DNA of 26,800 nucleotides. It comes from Spirochaetales bacterium (GTDB lineage Bacteria > Spirochaetota > Spirochaetia > SZUA-6 > DRHE01). Below are positions 1-8,734 of this stretch, one piece after another. Numbering within the stretch: the stretch's first letter is position 1; each line of letters begins with the position of its first letter. Position numbers and translations under genes: made by a program. The notes under the pieces are model-generated. The model did not search any database. It saw only the letters and a list, made by a program, of their open reading frames with translations, and was not told where the DNA came from. Location: NCBI GenBank assembly GCA_016930895.1, contig JAFGFV010000135.1:1-26800 (forward strand). Direction: 5' to 3'.

Positions 1-399
1 AATCGTGACTATTTTTCTCACGTACGAACCGTTATCGCAGTAGAGGACTTCGAAGACAGACGGGCGCGGCACCTGTACGTGGCCCTGGAAGAGTGCTTCC
101 GGGAAGGGGAGACGAGCGCGGAGGCGCTGCTGCAGAGGCTCGAAGACCCGGCCTTGAGAAAAATCCTCCTGGAGAAGACCGCCTCGGGAGAGTTCTCGAT
201 CAGCCCTGAGCGCCTGATTCAGGACGGCCTCAGGGCGGTGCGCGTCCGCAGCCTGGAGCGTCGGCGGCGCGCCCTGACGCAAGAGCTGTCGCGGGCGCCC
301 GATGCTGCGCGCCTGCGGGAGCTGCTGTCGGAGAAGATGTATCTGGACGAGGAACTTCAGAGCCTAAAGGTGACCCTGGATGACAGATCTGCAGAATGA
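1..399 (+). CDS. dnaG: DNA primase DnaG, C-terminal part (left edge truncated)
   Basis: The frame is open from base 1 and stops at the TGA at 397-399, giving 132 residues of a protein that begins outside the window. I read it as the helical C-terminal part of DNA primase. It has charged helices with a small-residue-rich segment ([15 protein letters not shown]) and ends in an Arg/Glu-rich helical stretch typical of the primase C-terminus that contacts the replicative helicase. The assignment rests partly on context: the gene overlaps rpoD by 20 nt, as expected for the dnaG-rpoD part of the macromolecular-synthesis operon. The catalytic TOPRIM and zinc-binding domains lie outside the window, so the fragment alone is not diagnostic. 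Confidence 0.78.
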   Translation, partial: NRDYFSHVRTVIAVEDFEDRRARHLYVALEECFREGETSAEALLQRLEDPALRKILLEKTASGEFSISPERLIQDGLRAVRVRSLERRRRALTQELSRAPDAARLRELLSEKMYLDEELQSLKVTLDDRSAE

Positions 400-2110
400 T
401 ACGGCCATCGTCAAGCTGATCGCATACGCCAAGAAAAAGAAGAGCATCACCTACGACGAGGTCAACGATTTTCTTCCCGACGCCATCGTGAACTCCGACC
501 GCATCGAGGAGGTGATGGCCATCCTCGAGAAGAACAACATCAAGATGGAGGAGGAAGAGGTCGAGCTTCCCGAGGACGAGGAAGAGCAGAAGGCGCCCCC
601 CAGCAAGCAGAGGCTGATGTACGACGAGAAGGATTCTGCGGTGGATGACCCCATTCGCCTGTACTTGCGGGAGATCGGCAAGGAGAGCCTTCTCACCGCC
701 GAACAGGAGGTGTACCTCTCCCAGAAGATGGAAGAGGGGGAGAACATCATCAAGAAGGTCATCCGGGGGGCCGGGCTGTTCGTCCCGGAGGTGTACAAGC
801 TGGCCCTGAGCATCAGCTCCCGGGTCGACCCGCGCGAGCTGAATCTCTCGAAGAAGGAGATCTCCGAGTTTCTGGCCGAGCGTCGACGGGTCACTCAGTT
901 TTACCGGGAGGCACTCCGGCCCCACATGCCCGAAATCCGGGGGTTCATGGAGAACAAGAGGCGTCTGGAGGGAGACGGCGGGCGGGTCCTGCAGGACAAA
1001 GAGCTCCTGCAGCAGCGGCAGCAGATGCTCAAACGGCTGGCGGAGCTGGATCTGCACCCCGAAGAGATCGGGATGGTGTCAGACAAGTTCCTGGCCGCGG
1101 CGACCCGGATCCGCAAGATCCAGAAGGAGAAGCAGAAGATCAAGAAACGTCTCGGGGTGTCCAGCCAGAAGGAGCTGCGCAGCCTGGGGCGGGGTTTGGC
1201 CCTGAGGGCGGATCGGGAGCGCATCGAGGCGGACCTGGGCATGGCGGCGGAGCGGATCAAGGAGCTGATCCGGCAGATCCAGGTCAACGACAAGAAGCTC
1301 GCCAAGCTCGAGAATGACTTTTTGAACACGATCGACGAGGTTCTGGAAATGGCCCGGGACATCGAGCGGGGCCGGATCATGATGAAGAACGCCAAGGACC
1401 GCCTGATCAAGGCGAACCTTCGTCTGGTCGTGAGCATCGCCAAGAAGTACACCAATCGCGGTCTGCACTTCTTCGATCTGGTGCAGGAGGGCAACATCGG
1501 ACTGATCAAGGCCGTGGAGAAGTTCGAGTACCGCAAGGGATACAAGTTCTCGACCTATGCCACCTGGTGGATCCGCCAGGCCATCACGCGCTCGATTTCG
1601 GACCAGGCCCGCACCATCCGGGTGCCGGTGCACATGATCGAGCAAATCAACAAGGTGGTGCGGGAGTCCCGCCAGCTCATGCAGGTGCTCGGGCGGGAGC
1701 CCACGGACGCGGAGGTGGCCGAGAAGCTCGGCTGGACCACCCAGCGCGTCAAGTCCGTCAAGAGCGTGGCTCGGGAGCCGATCTCTCTGGAGACGCCCAT
1801 CGGGGAAGAGGATGATTCCCTGCTGGGGGATTTTATCGAGGACAAGGAGATCGAAAACCCGGCCAGCCAGACGGCCTTCAAGCTCCTCCAGGAGCAACTC
1901 GGCAAGGTCCTCCACACCCTTCCGCCCAGGGAGCAGGAAGTGCTCAAGATGCGGTTCGGACTGGAGGACGGTTACTCGTTGACCCTCGAAGAGGTGGGTC
2001 TGTACTTCAACGTCACGCGGGAGCGCATTCGCCAGATCGAGGCCAAGGCGCTCCGTCGGCTTCGCCATCCGAAGCGCAGCCGGCGGCTCAAGGATTATCT
2101 GGAACATTAG
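380..2110 (+). CDS. rpoD: RNA polymerase primary sigma factor RpoD (sigma-70)
   Basis: Housekeeping sigma factor that directs RNA polymerase to vegetative promoters. The 576 residues have the group 1 layout: a short acidic region 1.1 (about 1-85); region 1.2 beginning [12 protein letters not shown] at residue 89; a charged helical non-conserved region (about 125-330); region 2 with the core-binding segment and the -10-recognising stretch [17 protein letters not shown]; the [11 protein letters not shown] segment of region 2.4/3; and region 4 with the -35-recognising helix-turn-helix [20 protein letters not shown] (about 534-565). The ATG at 380 is preceded by a Shine-Dalgarno-like AAAGGTGA and lies inside the end of dnaG, so translation of the two is probably coupled. 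A hairpin follows the stop codon. The identification is firm. Confidence 0.97.
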   Translation: MTDLQNDTAIVKLIAYAKKKKSITYDEVNDFLPDAIVNSDRIEEVMAILEKNNIKMEEEEVELPEDEEEQKAPPSKQRLMYDEKDSAVDDPIRLYLREIGKESLLTAEQEVYLSQKMEEGENIIKKVIRGAGLFVPEVYKLALSISSRVDPRELNLSKKEISEFLAERRRVTQFYREALRPHMPEIRGFMENKRRLEGDGGRVLQDKELLQQRQQMLKRLAELDLHPEEIGMVSDKFLAAATRIRKIQKEKQKIKKRLGVSSQKELRSLGRGLALRADRERIEADLGMAAERIKELIRQIQVNDKKLAKLENDFLNTIDEVLEMARDIERGRIMMKNAKDRLIKANLRLVVSIAKKYTNRGLHFFDLVQEGNIGLIKAVEKFEYRKGYKFSTYATWWIRQAITRSISDQARTIRVPVHMIEQINKVVRESRQLMQVLGREPTDAEVAEKLGWTTQRVKSVKSVAREPISLETPIGEEDDSLLGDFIEDKEIENPASQTAFKLLQEQLGKVLHTLPPREQEVLKMRFGLEDGYSLTLEEVGLYFNVTRERIRQIEAKALRRLRHPKRSRRLKDYLEH

Positions 2111-2133
2111 CCGAACGTGCGGCGCATGTTCGG
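2111..2133 (+). other. Stem-loop directly after the rpoD stop codon
   Basis: CCGAACGTGC and GCATGTTCGG flank a GGC loop and pair over 10 positions with one G-U wobble. The stem starts at the base after the rpoD TAG and ends about 25 nt before the next start codon. No T-tract follows, so it is not a standard intrinsic terminator. It could stabilise the upstream mRNA, act as a processing site or cause partial attenuation. Function is inferred; only the pairing is seen. Confidence 0.45.
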
Positions 2134-2158
2134 CAGGTCACCGGGAAGGGGAATAGGG

Positions 2159-2977
2159 ATGGCAATGCAAGAAGTCTTCGACAAGCTGCGCAAGCTTCAG
2201 GAGGTGTTGTCCGAGAAATTCGAGATCCAGCGCGAGATGGAGGAGATCCCGAAGATCCTGGCCACCAAGACCGAGCTTCTCAACCGCATGAAGAAGTCCT
2301 ACGTGGAGAACTCCCAGGACCACAAGGCCAAGAGCAAGTACATCGATGAGCTGCGCAACAGGGCCATCGAGGCGGAGCGTCAGCGCGAGGGCTTCGAGAA
2401 GCAGATGGACATGATCCAGACGCAGCGGGAGTACGAGGCGCTGGACAAGGAGATCCGGGATTCCGGCGAGAAAGAACAGGACCTGCGCCGCGATCTCCAG
2501 CGGGAGGAGCAGTCGCTCGGCGAGATGAAGGTCAACCTCGAAAAGGAGGAGGCCATGATCGCCAAGCAGGAAGAGGAGGTCCAGGGCGAGCAGTCCAGGA
2601 TCAAAGAGGCGCTCGCGGAGAAGAACAAGGCCCTCAAGGGCCTGGAGCGCAAGGAAAAGACCATCACACCCGGTCTGGACGAGGAGATCCTGTTCAAGTT
2701 CGAACGGATCATCAAGAGCAAGTCCGGGCTGGGGATCGTCCCGGTGGAGCACGGGGTGTGCAGCGGCTGCCACATGATCTTGACCGCGCAGTACGTGAAC
2801 GACGTGAGGGGGGGCGACGGGATCATGTTCTGTCCCTACTGCAGCAGGATCCTGTTCTACCGGCCCGAGGAAGAGGCTCCGTCCGAAGAGGAGGAGGAGG
2901 AAGTCCAGGAAGAGACTCCGGAGGAGGAAGATCTCGACGAAGAAGAGGACAGCGGCAGTTCCGACGACGAGGACTGA
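2159..2977 (+). CDS. Coiled-coil zinc-ribbon protein (DUF164 / C4-type family) with acidic tail
   Basis: A 272-residue protein: a long alpha-helical coiled-coil hairpin (about 5-190, rich in Glu, Lys and Arg, with FEKQMDMIQTQREYEALDKEI typical of the family), then a C4 zinc ribbon with Cys201, Cys204, Cys225 and Cys228 (VCSGCHM and FCPYCSR). The family is widespread in bacteria and its role is poorly settled; nucleic-acid or polymerase-linked roles have been suggested. The ATG at 2159 has GGGAAGGGGA just upstream and fits better than the GTG at 2117, which would place part of the rpoD hairpin inside the gene; ATG 2165 is another option. The last 36 or so residues, after the ribbon, are almost all Glu and Asp, an extension I do not expect in the family. 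Confidence 0.85.
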   Translation: MAMQEVFDKLRKLQEVLSEKFEIQREMEEIPKILATKTELLNRMKKSYVENSQDHKAKSKYIDELRNRAIEAERQREGFEKQMDMIQTQREYEALDKEIRDSGEKEQDLRRDLQREEQSLGEMKVNLEKEEAMIAKQEEEVQGEQSRIKEALAEKNKALKGLERKEKTITPGLDEEILFKFERIIKSKSGLGIVPVEHGVCSGCHMILTAQYVNDVRGGDGIMFCPYCSRILFYRPEEEAPSEEEEEEVQEETPEEEDLDEEEDSGSSDDED

Positions 2978-2986
2978 AGCGGGTGC

Positions 2987-2992
2987 GATAGT
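2987..2992 (+). promoter_or_regulatory. Candidate -10 element of rnpB
   Basis: GATAGT, four of six matches to TATAAT, ends six bases before 2999, the first base of the 13-bp terminal helix of RNase P RNA. That is the expected distance from a -10 to a transcription start. No good -35 is visible 16-18 nt upstream, inside the end of the preceding gene. Weak on sequence alone; supported by position. Confidence 0.35.
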
Positions 2993-2998
2993 TGACGT

Positions 2999-3411
2999 GT
3001 AGAGGCGGGTCAGGCCAGCCGCGCGATTTTTGGCTGCTTCGCAGCCAGAAAAAGCGAGGAAAGTCCGGGCTCCTCAGAGCATGATGCCGGGTAACTCCCG
3101 GGTTTCCGTTTCCGCGCCCTCCGGGCGGGGGGACGGAAAACAGACAGCGCCACAGAAAACATACCGCCTGACGGCTCCCCGCTTGGCGGGGTCCGTTCGG
3201 TAAGGGTGAAAAGGCGGGGTAAGAGCCCACCACCGGAGAGGCAACTCGTCCGGGTACGGCAAGCCTCATCAGGAGCAAAGTCAAGCAGCAGGTACGGCAC
3301 GCTCTGGCCATGAAGCCTGCGGGTAGACTGCACGAGGTCGAGGGGAGACCCCCGGCCCCAGACAGATGGCGGCCCTTCGACAGAACCCGGCTTACAGACC
3401 CGCCTCTACTT
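2999..3411 (+). ncRNA. rnpB: RNase P RNA (catalytic subunit), bacterial type A-like
   Basis: This is the ribozyme that matures tRNA 5' ends. Universally conserved blocks are present in order: GAGGAAAGTCCGGGCTCC near 3055-3072, ACAGAAAACATACCG near 3151, GGTAAGGGTGAAA near 3199, GGGTAAGAGCCCACC near 3218, and ACAGAACCCGGCTTAC near 3380. The ends pair perfectly over 13 bp (GTAGAGGCGGGTC at 2999-3011 with GACCCGCCTCTAC at 3397-3409) to form P1, and a TGGCTG-CTTCG-CAGCCA hairpin gives P3. The length of about 411 nt suits type A. Six T residues (3410-3415) follow P1 and may serve in 3'-end formation. Open frames through this region are not real genes. The exact ends are inferred from P1. Confidence 0.96.
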
Positions 3412-3415
3412 TTTT

Positions 3416-3441
3416 CCCGCCGTGCCGCGCGGCACGGCGGG
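3416..3441 (+). promoter_or_regulatory. Perfect 26-nt GC palindrome overlapping the ribosome-binding region of the TPR gene
   Basis: CCCGCCGTGCCG followed by CG and CGGCACGGCGGG is fully self-complementary. It sits immediately after the T-run ending rnpB and seven bases before the ATG at 3449. The purine-rich GGCGGGGTGAG that would serve as Shine-Dalgarno begins inside its 3' arm, so the hairpin could limit initiation of the first gene of the mreB operon. The T-run lies on its 5' side, so it does not fit an intrinsic terminator for either strand. A DNA-binding site for a dimeric protein is an alternative. Confidence 0.5.
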
Positions 3442-3448
3442 GTGAGAT

Positions 3449-4405
3449 ATGGCGGCCCCTATGATGCTGAATGCAGACCGATATCGATACACCCGCAAGA
3501 AGCGACGCAGAATCCCGGTCCTGCTGATCGTGCTGTTGGCGGCAGCCGCGGGCCTGGGGGTGCTCGCCTGGCAGCTCGATCTGATCGGTCGGGTCCGGGG
3601 CCTGTTCCGGCAGGAAAGCCAGCCGCTGCCGCTGGCGGAGTTGTGGGACAACCGCCTGTACGAAGAGATCATCGCGCGCTGCGACGAGCGGCTGCGCGAG
3701 GAGCCGCTGGACACCCAGGCCCTGGTGTTCCGGGGGTTCGCCTACTTCTACCGGGCAGTCTCGGAGGTCACCCTCGAGGAGCGGATCCCGTTTCTCGACG
3801 AATCGATCGTGTCACTGCGCCAAGCGATGCTCGGGGACGAGAACCCCTGGGCGGCGGAGACCAGCTACGTGCTGGGCAAGGCCTACTACCACCGCGGAAA
3901 GTATTACTACGATCTGACCATCGAGTACCTCGAGCGGGCCCTGGAAGCAGGCTACCAGGCCGACGACATCTACGACTATCTCGGCCTGGCGGCCACACAG
4001 CTGGACCGCGTGGAAGAAGGGCTGCGGTACTTTTTCCAGGCCCTGGAAATCAATCCCACGGACCTGCTGCTCTTGATGATCGGGCAGAGCTATCTGCAGC
4101 TGGGACGCACCGAGGAAGCGGAGGAATACCTGATTCGGGCGGTCAACAAGACCGACGACAAGGCGGTGGAAAAGCGTTCCCGGCTGCTGCTCGGGCAGCT
4201 GTACTTCGACGCGCAGGATTTCTTCAAAGCCGAGAAAGAGTACCTCACAATCCTGGAAATCGACCCCAACTCGGCCGAAGCCCACTTCAATCTTGGAGAG
4301 ATCTATCTTAAAATGAACGACCTCGTCAGGGCCAGGGCGGAGTGGCGCAAGACCCTGATCATCGACCCCTCGCACTACGGGGCGAGGCTGCGATACTATC
4401 GGTAG
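3449..4405 (+). CDS. Membrane-anchored TPR-repeat protein upstream of mreB
   Basis: A 318-residue protein with a basic N-terminus (RYTRKKRRR), one transmembrane helix (about 22-42, [17 protein letters not shown]), then a soluble helical region with tetratricopeptide repeats, clearest at about 140-205 and 235-303 (for example [22 protein letters not shown]). TPRs are protein-docking scaffolds, and the basic-then-hydrophobic anchor predicts that they face the periplasm. It lies 22 nt upstream of mreB in the same operon, so I infer a role in assembling or regulating the rod-elongation machinery, but nothing in the sequence proves this. ATG 3449 is used; ATG 3461 and 3464 are in frame and possible. 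A strong palindrome precedes the start. Confidence 0.85.
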   Translation: MAAPMMLNADRYRYTRKKRRRIPVLLIVLLAAAAGLGVLAWQLDLIGRVRGLFRQESQPLPLAELWDNRLYEEIIARCDERLREEPLDTQALVFRGFAYFYRAVSEVTLEERIPFLDESIVSLRQAMLGDENPWAAETSYVLGKAYYHRGKYYYDLTIEYLERALEAGYQADDIYDYLGLAATQLDRVEEGLRYFFQALEINPTDLLLLMIGQSYLQLGRTEEAEEYLIRAVNKTDDKAVEKRSRLLLGQLYFDAQDFFKAEKEYLTILEIDPNSAEAHFNLGEIYLKMNDLVRARAEWRKTLIIDPSHYGARLRYYR

Positions 4406-4427
4406 GGCAACTAACGGGAGGGATCCT

Positions 4428-5462
4428 ATGGGCCTGGGCGGCATGTTTGAAGCATTCTCGACGGACATCGGCATCGACCTGGGTACCTGCAACACCCTGG
4501 TGCACGTCAAAGGAAAGGGCATCGTCCTGTCGGAGCCTTCGGTAGTGGCCGTGGAGCGCGGCACCAAGAGGGTCGTGGCAGTCGGCACCGAGGCCAAGAA
4601 GATGCTCTGGAAGACCCCGGGGGACATCATCGCCATCCGTCCTATGCGCGACGGCGTGATCGCGGACTTCGAGACGACCGAGAAGATGATCCGCTACTTT
4701 ATCGCCAGGGTGCTTCCTCGCAAGTGGCTGGTCAAGCCCCGGATGGTGATCGGGGTGCCGACCTGCATCACCGAGGTGGAGAAGCGGGCGGTTCGGGAGA
4801 GCGCGGAGCAGGCGGGGGCCCGGGAGGTCTATCTGATCGAGGAGTCCATGGCCGCGGCCCTGGGAGCGAACATCCCGGTCCTGGAGCCCGCGGGGCACAT
4901 GATGTGCGACGTGGGCGGGGGCACCACGGAGATCTCCGTCATATCCCTGGGAGGGCTGGTGGTATCCAACGCTATCCGCGTGGGGGGCGACGAGTTCGAC
5001 GAGGCGATCATCAAGCACGTGCGCAACATCCACAACTTGATCATCGGCGAGCAGACCGCGGAGAACGTCAAGATCACGATCGGCAACGCTTCTCCGGAAA
5101 AGAAGATCGAGAAGATGGAGATCAAGGGCACCGACGCCATCACCGGGCTCCCCCGGCGCCTGGAGATGGACTCGGTGGAGCTGCGGGAGGCCCTGAAGGA
5201 GCCCATCTACCAGGTCATCGAGGAGGTCAAGAAGACCCTGGGCGAGACCCCGCCGGAGCTGGCGGCGGATATCGTGGAGCGGGGGATCGTCATGACCGGC
5301 GGCGGCTCGCTGCTCAAGGGCTTTCCTAAGCTGGTGGCCAAGGAGACCGGGGTACCCGTGATCCTGGCGGAGAACCCCCTGCTGTGCGTGGCCCTCGGGG
5401 CCGGAAAGTTCCTGGAAGGGTTGAAGGACGTCGGCAAGCGCTACTACAACATCAAGTACTGA
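4428..5462 (+). CDS. mreB: Rod-shape determining actin homologue MreB
   Basis: A bacterial actin that polymerises on the inner face of the membrane and guides lateral cell-wall synthesis. The 344 residues are of normal length. An amphipathic N-terminus ([10 protein letters not shown]) is followed by the phosphate-1 loop [13 protein letters not shown] (about 13-25), the phosphate-2 loop [11 protein letters not shown] around Asp161, and the adenosine motif [10 protein letters not shown] from residue 289. These are the ATP-binding signatures of the MreB/actin superfamily. The ATG at 4428 has a clear GGGAGG Shine-Dalgarno at about 4414-4420. It is the second gene of the elongasome operon and is followed after 16 nt by mreC. 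The identification is firm. Confidence 0.97.
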   Translation: MGLGGMFEAFSTDIGIDLGTCNTLVHVKGKGIVLSEPSVVAVERGTKRVVAVGTEAKKMLWKTPGDIIAIRPMRDGVIADFETTEKMIRYFIARVLPRKWLVKPRMVIGVPTCITEVEKRAVRESAEQAGAREVYLIEESMAAALGANIPVLEPAGHMMCDVGGGTTEISVISLGGLVVSNAIRVGGDEFDEAIIKHVRNIHNLIIGEQTAENVKITIGNASPEKKIEKMEIKGTDAITGLPRRLEMDSVELREALKEPIYQVIEEVKKTLGETPPELAADIVERGIVMTGGGSLLKGFPKLVAKETGVPVILAENPLLCVALGAGKFLEGLKDVGKRYYNIKY

Positions 5463-5478
5463 CCCCTGAAGCACTGCG

Positions 5479-6324
5479 ATGGCCAGGGTTTCCGGTTTCG
5501 TCCAAAAGCACAGGAGCGGAGTCACCTTCACGCTCCTCGTGGTGGCGTGCGTGCTGCTCATCCTCTTCTCCAACCGGAACGTCGTGCTGAAACCCAAGCA
5601 GGTGGGGCAGTCCGTTACCTCGGTGTTCCAGATGGCCGTGCACTCGGTGGCGGGTTGGTTCGCCGGGACCTGGAACTCCATCGGGGAGCTCAAGAAGCTG
5701 CGGCAGGACCTGGAGCAGACCCGGGCCCGCCTGGCGGAGTATGAGAGGGTCTCGAGGGACGTGGGGGAGTTGCGCCGGGAGAACGAGGCGCTGCGGGAGC
5801 AGCTGGGCTTCGCCCGGAGTCTCCCGACGCGCTACGTGGCCGGAGAGGTGATCGCCCGGGACCCGGGCAGCCAGTTCTCGACGATCATGGTGAACCGCGG
5901 GCGCCGGCACGGCGTGCGGAAGGGCATGCCGGTGGTGGCCTTCCAGGACGGCCTGCAGGGCCTGGTCGGCAAGGTGCAGATGGTGAACCTCCTGAGCTGC
6001 GCGGTCCAACCGATTTCGGACCCCACCTCGTACGTGGCGGCGCGACTGGCCAGCTCCCGCTACGACGGCCTGGTCGCGGGCAGCCGGCTGCCTTCCGGGA
6101 ACCTGGTCATGACCTACGTGCGCAAGCTGGCCCTGACCGACATCGAGTATGGGGAGCTGGTGGTCACTTCGGGGATGGGCCAGCTGTATCCGGAGGGAAT
6201 CCACATTGGACGGGTACGGGAGATGACGGCCAAGGGGTACGAGGCTTCCCTGGAGCTCGAAGTGCAGCCGATTGTGGACTTCTCCCGGTTGGAGTACGTC
6301 TTTATCCTCGACATGGGACAGTAG
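5479..6324 (+). CDS. mreC: Rod-shape determining protein MreC
   Basis: A bitopic inner-membrane protein whose periplasmic part scaffolds PBP2/RodA and links them to MreB and MreD. The 281 residues have one TM helix (about 14-31, GVTFTLLVVACVLLILFS), a coiled coil (about 65-110, LKKLRQDLEQTRARLAEYERV and onward), and the two-lobed beta-rich MreC domain (for example ARDPGSQFSTIMVNRGRRHGV, and GLVGKVQMVN). The start at 5479 lies 16 nt after the mreB stop with only a weak purine stretch upstream, so it may depend on coupling. Its TAG stop shares one base with the GTG start of mreD. Confidence 0.94.
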   Translation: MARVSGFVQKHRSGVTFTLLVVACVLLILFSNRNVVLKPKQVGQSVTSVFQMAVHSVAGWFAGTWNSIGELKKLRQDLEQTRARLAEYERVSRDVGELRRENEALREQLGFARSLPTRYVAGEVIARDPGSQFSTIMVNRGRRHGVRKGMPVVAFQDGLQGLVGKVQMVNLLSCAVQPISDPTSYVAARLASSRYDGLVAGSRLPSGNLVMTYVRKLALTDIEYGELVVTSGMGQLYPEGIHIGRVREMTAKGYEASLELEVQPIVDFSRLEYVFILDMGQ

Positions 6325-6839
6325 TGGACAGGGATTTCAAGGCCACGCTGATCGCGACCATCCTCTGTGCGGGGGCCGTGGTGCTCCAGAGCACTCTGCT
6401 GCACTGGGTGGCGCTGCGCGGAATCAAGCCCGACCCGGCCTTGATCATCCTGGTGTATACGGCCGTGCGCAGGGGGAGCATGAGCGGCCAGGTGACGGGC
6501 TTCGCCTCCGGGATCCTCGAGGACCTGCTGAGCCTCTCCCCCGTGGGCTTTCACGCCCTCTCCCGTACCGTGATCGGCTATCTCTACGGGCGGATGGAAG
6601 GCAAGATCTTCCTCGATCCGATTCTCATGCCGCTGCTGCTGACCATCATTGCTACGATCCTGAAGGGGTTCGTCGCGGCGTTCACGGTCTTGTTGTTCGC
6701 CGTCGACGCCCCGGGCTTCAAGCTGTTCGCCGGGCCGCTCTGGATCGAGGTGGGCTACAACGCGGTGCTGGCCCCGTTTGTTTTCGCGCTGCTCAGCCTC
6801 GTGAAACCCCTCAGGCCCAGGGACGTGGAGCGGGCATGA
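6324..6839 (+). CDS. mreD: Rod-shape determining membrane protein MreD
   Basis: A small polytopic inner-membrane protein of the elongasome. The 171 residues are mostly hydrophobic with about five predicted TM segments (for example LIATILCAGAVVLQSTLLH, PALIILVYTAVRRG, ILMPLLLTIIATILKGFV, YNAVLAPFVFALLSLV). The GLLEDLLS-like segment typical of MreD appears here as SGILEDLLSLSPVGFHALSRT. Length and position between mreC and PBP2 agree. The start is the GTG at 6324, whose first base is the last base of the mreC stop; the end overlaps the next gene as ATGA. Similarity within this family is low, so context carries much of the weight. Confidence 0.9.
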   Translation: MDRDFKATLIATILCAGAVVLQSTLLHWVALRGIKPDPALIILVYTAVRRGSMSGQVTGFASGILEDLLSLSPVGFHALSRTVIGYLYGRMEGKIFLDPILMPLLLTIIATILKGFVAAFTVLLFAVDAPGFKLFAGPLWIEVGYNAVLAPFVFALLSLVKPLRPRDVERA

Positions 6840-8734
6840 TCGTCGATCGAACCCCGTCCTCCACGGTCGCTCGGCGCCGGACCAAGGTCCGGGCAATCGC
6901 CCTGGGCGTGGTGATCGGGGGGGTATTCCTGGTGCTGATCGGTCAGCTGTTCTACCTGCAGGTCATCCGAGGGTGGGAGTTCAAGCGTCAGGCCCGGGCG
7001 GTCACGCGCCGGGAGCTGCCCATTCCGGCCCAGCGCGGGGAGATCTTCGACCGGCATTACGACTTTCCCCTGGTGGTGAACCAGGACTCTTTCGCCGTGG
7101 ACGTGATTCCCGCGGAGGTGGGGGGCGAGCGCCGGGAGCCGCTGTTCGAGCAGCTGGCGGCGATCCTGCGGATCGACCCACAGGAGATCCACCAACGGGT
7201 CCCGCCGCGGTTTTATCACCTGTACCAACCGGTGGAAATCAAGGGCGGGGTGGGCTTCGAGACGGTGGCCTACCTGGCCGAGCACATCGACGAGTTCCCC
7301 GGCACCAGCTGGCACAACAAGCCGATCCGCAACTACCTGGCTACCGAGTCCTTGGCCCACGTGATCGGCTATGTCGGCGATATCACCCGGGAGGAGCTGC
7401 AGGTTCTGTACAACGAAGGCTACGGCTTCGGTACGGTCCTGGGCAAGAGCGGGATCGAGAAGCAGTACGACCGCACCCTGCGGGGAGTGGACGGCAAGCG
7501 CTTCCGGACGGTGGACGTGCGGGAGAAGTCCCTGACCCTGCCCCCGGAGGAGGACCTCCCCCCGGAGCCCGGGAAGAACCTGGTCCTGACCATAGACCGT
7601 CACATCCAGCTGCTGTGCGAGAAGGCCCTGGGGGCTCGGATCGGCTCCGTGGTGGTGCTCAAGCCCACCACCGGCGAGATCCTGGCCATGGTCTCTTACC
7701 CGTACTTCGACGCCAACCTGTTGTACACCGACCGGGGCCCGGAGGTCTTCACCCGGCTGTCGCTCGACCCGACGTTCCCCTTCATCAACCGGGCGATCCA
7801 GTCCGTGTATCCCCCGGCTTCGACCTTCAAGGTGGTCATGGCCACCGCCCTGGTCGAGGAGGAGGTGTTCCCGATCACCCGGAAGATTACCTGCCACGGG
7901 TCCATCGAATACGGCGATCGGGTGTTCCACTGCCATGCCCGCAAGACCGGTCACGGCGCCCTGGACCTGTTCGGCGGGATGGCCCAATCCTGCGACGTGT
8001 ACTTCTACACCGTGGGGGATGAGCTGGGGGTGGAGCGCATCAGCTACTATTCCAGGGAGTTCGGCCTCGGGCAGCTGACCGGCGTCGACCTTCCGGGGGA
8101 GGTCGCCGGTTTCGTGCCGACCCCGGAATGGAAACAGGCGACTCGCCACATGAAGTGGCTCGGGGGAGACACCCTGAACATCTCGATCGGCCAGGGGTTT
8201 CTGCTGGTGTCGCCGCTGCAGATGGCCAACATGGTGGCCATGGTCGCCAACGAGGGGCGGATCTACCGCCCCCACATCCTCAAAGAGGTGCGGGAGCCCC
8301 TGAGCGGGCAGGTCATCCGGGCGATGGAGCCGGAGATCCTGCGCGTGGCGCCGGTGCGCCGCGAGACCTTGGAGGTCGTTCAGGAGACCATGCGAGGGGT
8401 GGTCACGGAGGGCACCGCGAACGTGGTCATCACCACCAAGGCCGTTGAGGTGGCCGGCAAGACGGGCACCGCCGAAGTCGGCAAGGAAGAGCAGTGGCAC
8501 TCCTGGTTCGCGGCTTACGCCCCCTACCAGACCGATGACCCCGATGAGCGCGTGGTGGTCGTGGTGTCCGTCGAGGCCGAGAACGAGTGGGAGTGGTGGG
8601 CGCCCAAGGCGGCCGACGTGATCTTTCAGGGGATCTTTGCCGACCAGACCTACGAGGAGGCGGTGGAGACCTTGCGTCCCTGGTGGTACCTCCAGCAGCA
8701 GAGGGAAGTCCAGGACGAGGTGGTCCAGCGGTGA
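6836..8734 (+). CDS. mrdA: Penicillin-binding protein 2 (elongasome transpeptidase)
   Basis: A class B PBP that crosslinks lateral-wall peptidoglycan as partner of RodA. The 632 residues have an N-terminal TM helix (about 19-41, AIALGVVIGGVFLVLIGQLFYLQVI), a dimerisation/pedestal region including IPAQRGEIFDRH, and a transpeptidase domain with all three active-site motifs: Ser329-Thr-Phe-Lys332 (catalytic serine), Ser385-Cys-Asp387, and Lys542-Thr-Gly. The Asp in the second motif, in place of Asn, is as expected for PBP2 types. The ATG at 6836 overlaps the mreD stop by four bases; the frame is open further upstream, but that part has no PBP character. The end overlaps rodA as GTGA. The symbol follows E. 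coli usage. Confidence 0.95.
   Translation: MIVDRTPSSTVARRRTKVRAIALGVVIGGVFLVLIGQLFYLQVIRGWEFKRQARAVTRRELPIPAQRGEIFDRHYDFPLVVNQDSFAVDVIPAEVGGERREPLFEQLAAILRIDPQEIHQRVPPRFYHLYQPVEIKGGVGFETVAYLAEHIDEFPGTSWHNKPIRNYLATESLAHVIGYVGDITREELQVLYNEGYGFGTVLGKSGIEKQYDRTLRGVDGKRFRTVDVREKSLTLPPEEDLPPEPGKNLVLTIDRHIQLLCEKALGARIGSVVVLKPTTGEILAMVSYPYFDANLLYTDRGPEVFTRLSLDPTFPFINRAIQSVYPPASTFKVVMATALVEEEVFPITRKITCHGSIEYGDRVFHCHARKTGHGALDLFGGMAQSCDVYFYTVGDELGVERISYYSREFGLGQLTGVDLPGEVAGFVPTPEWKQATRHMKWLGGDTLNISIGQGFLLVSPLQMANMVAMVANEGRIYRPHILKEVREPLSGQVIRAMEPEILRVAPVRRETLEVVQETMRGVVTEGTANVVITTKAVEVAGKTGTAEVGKEEQWHSWFAAYAPYQTDDPDERVVVVVSVEAENEWEWWAPKAADVIFQGIFADQTYEEAVETLRPWWYLQQQREVQDEVVQR

Noticed and set aside
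2823..3333. Minus-strand open frames over the rnpB region (162, 107 and 62 residues)
   Set aside because: They overlap a clear structural RNA and have no ribosome site or family character.
3410..3441. T-run plus GC palindrome as an intrinsic terminator
   Set aside because: The T residues precede the hairpin on the + strand, and the minus strand has A residues after it, so it fits a terminator in neither direction.
3310..4311. A 333-residue open frame running from rnpB into the TPR gene
   Set aside because: It crosses the RNase P RNA and is out of frame with the TPR protein; composition is Arg/Gly/Pro noise.
6755..8500. A 581-residue minus-strand open frame opposite the PBP2 gene
   Set aside because: Antisense shadow; PBP2 on the + strand has all its active-site motifs.
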